DNA of 6,387 nt from positions 1 to 6,387 of the forward strand of contig SKHL01000066.1 of assembly GCA_007116995.1 (NCBI GenBank), written 5' to 3'. The DNA is from Limnochordia bacterium (lineage in GTDB: Bacteria > Bacillota > Limnochordia > Darwinibacteriales > DTU012). Below are positions 5,931 to 6,387 of the stretch, piece after piece (position 1 is the stretch's first letter; each line of letters starts with the position of its first letter). The translations under genes were made by a program, and so were the position numbers. A model generated the notes under the pieces. It was not told where the DNA came from and made no database searches. It saw only the letters and a list, made by a program, of their open reading frames with translations.

Positions 5931-6387
5931 ATGAGTAGAAAAGCAACACTTTTGTATCGACATGAATTCACTAAAACTGGAAGAGTGTCTGATGGTACAG
6001 ATGCTTTGAAACATTTTGGAAAAATTCGCTTTGATGGTCCTATGGAAGCAAGAGGTCTAGTTTATAAAAATTATCAGTATGCTAGTTATTATGAATCAAA
6101 TGGTGACATAGTTATTGAGAGACGAAATCTAGACAATCCGGATGCATGGGAAAAATCGACTTTGCAGGGTTATCGTATGAACTCTCAGGATCGTCATTGT
6201 AAGATATCAATGAAAATATCCGGTGATGGTGTGATTCATTTAGCATTTGATCATCATACCTCCCCCGAAATCAATTATGCAAAAACTGAAGTAGGAGCAG
6301 CTAATAACCCAGAGAAAGTCACCTGGGATAATGAAGTCTTTTCTTTGCTTCCCAATCTCGGCTTAGATGTTTTTATGGGTTCAGTTA
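5931..6387 (+). CDS. BNR_4-type beta-propeller protein (partial, 3' end outside)
   Basis: An uninterrupted frame of 152 codons runs from an ATG at 5931 to the right edge. A very strong AGGAGG (5919-5924), 6 bases before the ATG, fixes the start. There is no signal peptide. The residues GLVYKNYQYASYYESNGDIV, followed by a 'LDNPDAWEKSTL' segment, DRHCKISMKIS, DGVIHLAFDHH and INYAKTEV, match the first blades of BNR_4 (BNR repeat-containing family member) proteins, which carry 'HxxISLGI..DGxIHLSFDHH' and 'LHYR.S'. These are predicted propellers of sialidase-like architecture found in polysaccharide utilisation loci; the reaction of most is unknown. The gene lies 147 bases after the unknown 308-residue gene on the same strand and may be co-transcribed with it across the DUF3604-like remnant. 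The catalytic part cannot be judged because the protein is cut. Confidence 0.75.
   Translation, partial: MSRKATLLYRHEFTKTGRVSDGTDALKHFGKIRFDGPMEARGLVYKNYQYASYYESNGDIVIERRNLDNPDAWEKSTLQGYRMNSQDRHCKISMKISGDGVIHLAFDHHTSPEINYAKTEVGAANNPEKVTWDNEVFSLLPNLGLDVFMGSV

Noticed and set aside
1..6387. CRISPR array, tRNA or rRNA genes
   Set aside because: I saw no regularly spaced direct repeats, no tRNA-like cloverleaf and no conserved rRNA segments on either strand.

Overview
The window looks like an accessory stretch of an AT-rich, Gram-positive-type bacterium, most likely Bacillota. Strong AAGGAGG-type ribosome sites precede most genes. A heliorhodopsin, a family found mostly in monoderm prokaryotes, is present. 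The glucarate catabolic genes and the IS3-type remnant also fit. I cannot name a genus from the sequence alone.

Left part (1-1391): this is mostly debris. The first 121 bases hold the N-terminus of a minus-strand protein that looks like a LacI/periplasmic-binding-type sensor domain; it runs off the left edge. Then come a dead IS3-type OrfA transposase (270-566, minus strand, four internal stops but no frameshift), a fragment resembling the end of a divergent InlB B-repeat from a surface or secreted protein (734-1093), and a frame-broken fragment that may come from a PHP-type metallohydrolase or a TPR protein (1096-1313). Two perfect dyads, at 836-855 and 1102-1119, lie in this zone.

Middle: directly after the debris is an intact heliorhodopsin gene (1392-2183, plus strand) with the retinal lysine, the counterion glutamate and the conserved histidines. 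It has no obvious partner gene. It converges on a two-gene minus-strand operon: a DapA/NAL-family enzyme (3689-4588), then glucarate dehydratase gudD (2323-3654). GudD converts D-glucarate or L-idarate to 5-keto-4-deoxyglucarate. The DapA-like enzyme most likely handles that product, either by retro-aldol cleavage or by decarboxylating dehydration. No transporter or regulator for the pathway is visible.

Right part: a 269-base intergenic region with two competing stem-loops separates the glucarate operon from a divergent plus-strand pair. The first gene of the pair encodes an intact 308-residue protein that I do not recognise (4858-5784). Right behind its stop lies an orphan C-terminal fragment of a DUF3604/CehA-McbA-like protein (5786-5893). 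Next comes a BNR_4-type beta-propeller gene (5931 onward), cut by the right edge. The pair lacks signal peptides and may serve intracellular processing of sugar acids or oligosaccharides, but that is inference from context.
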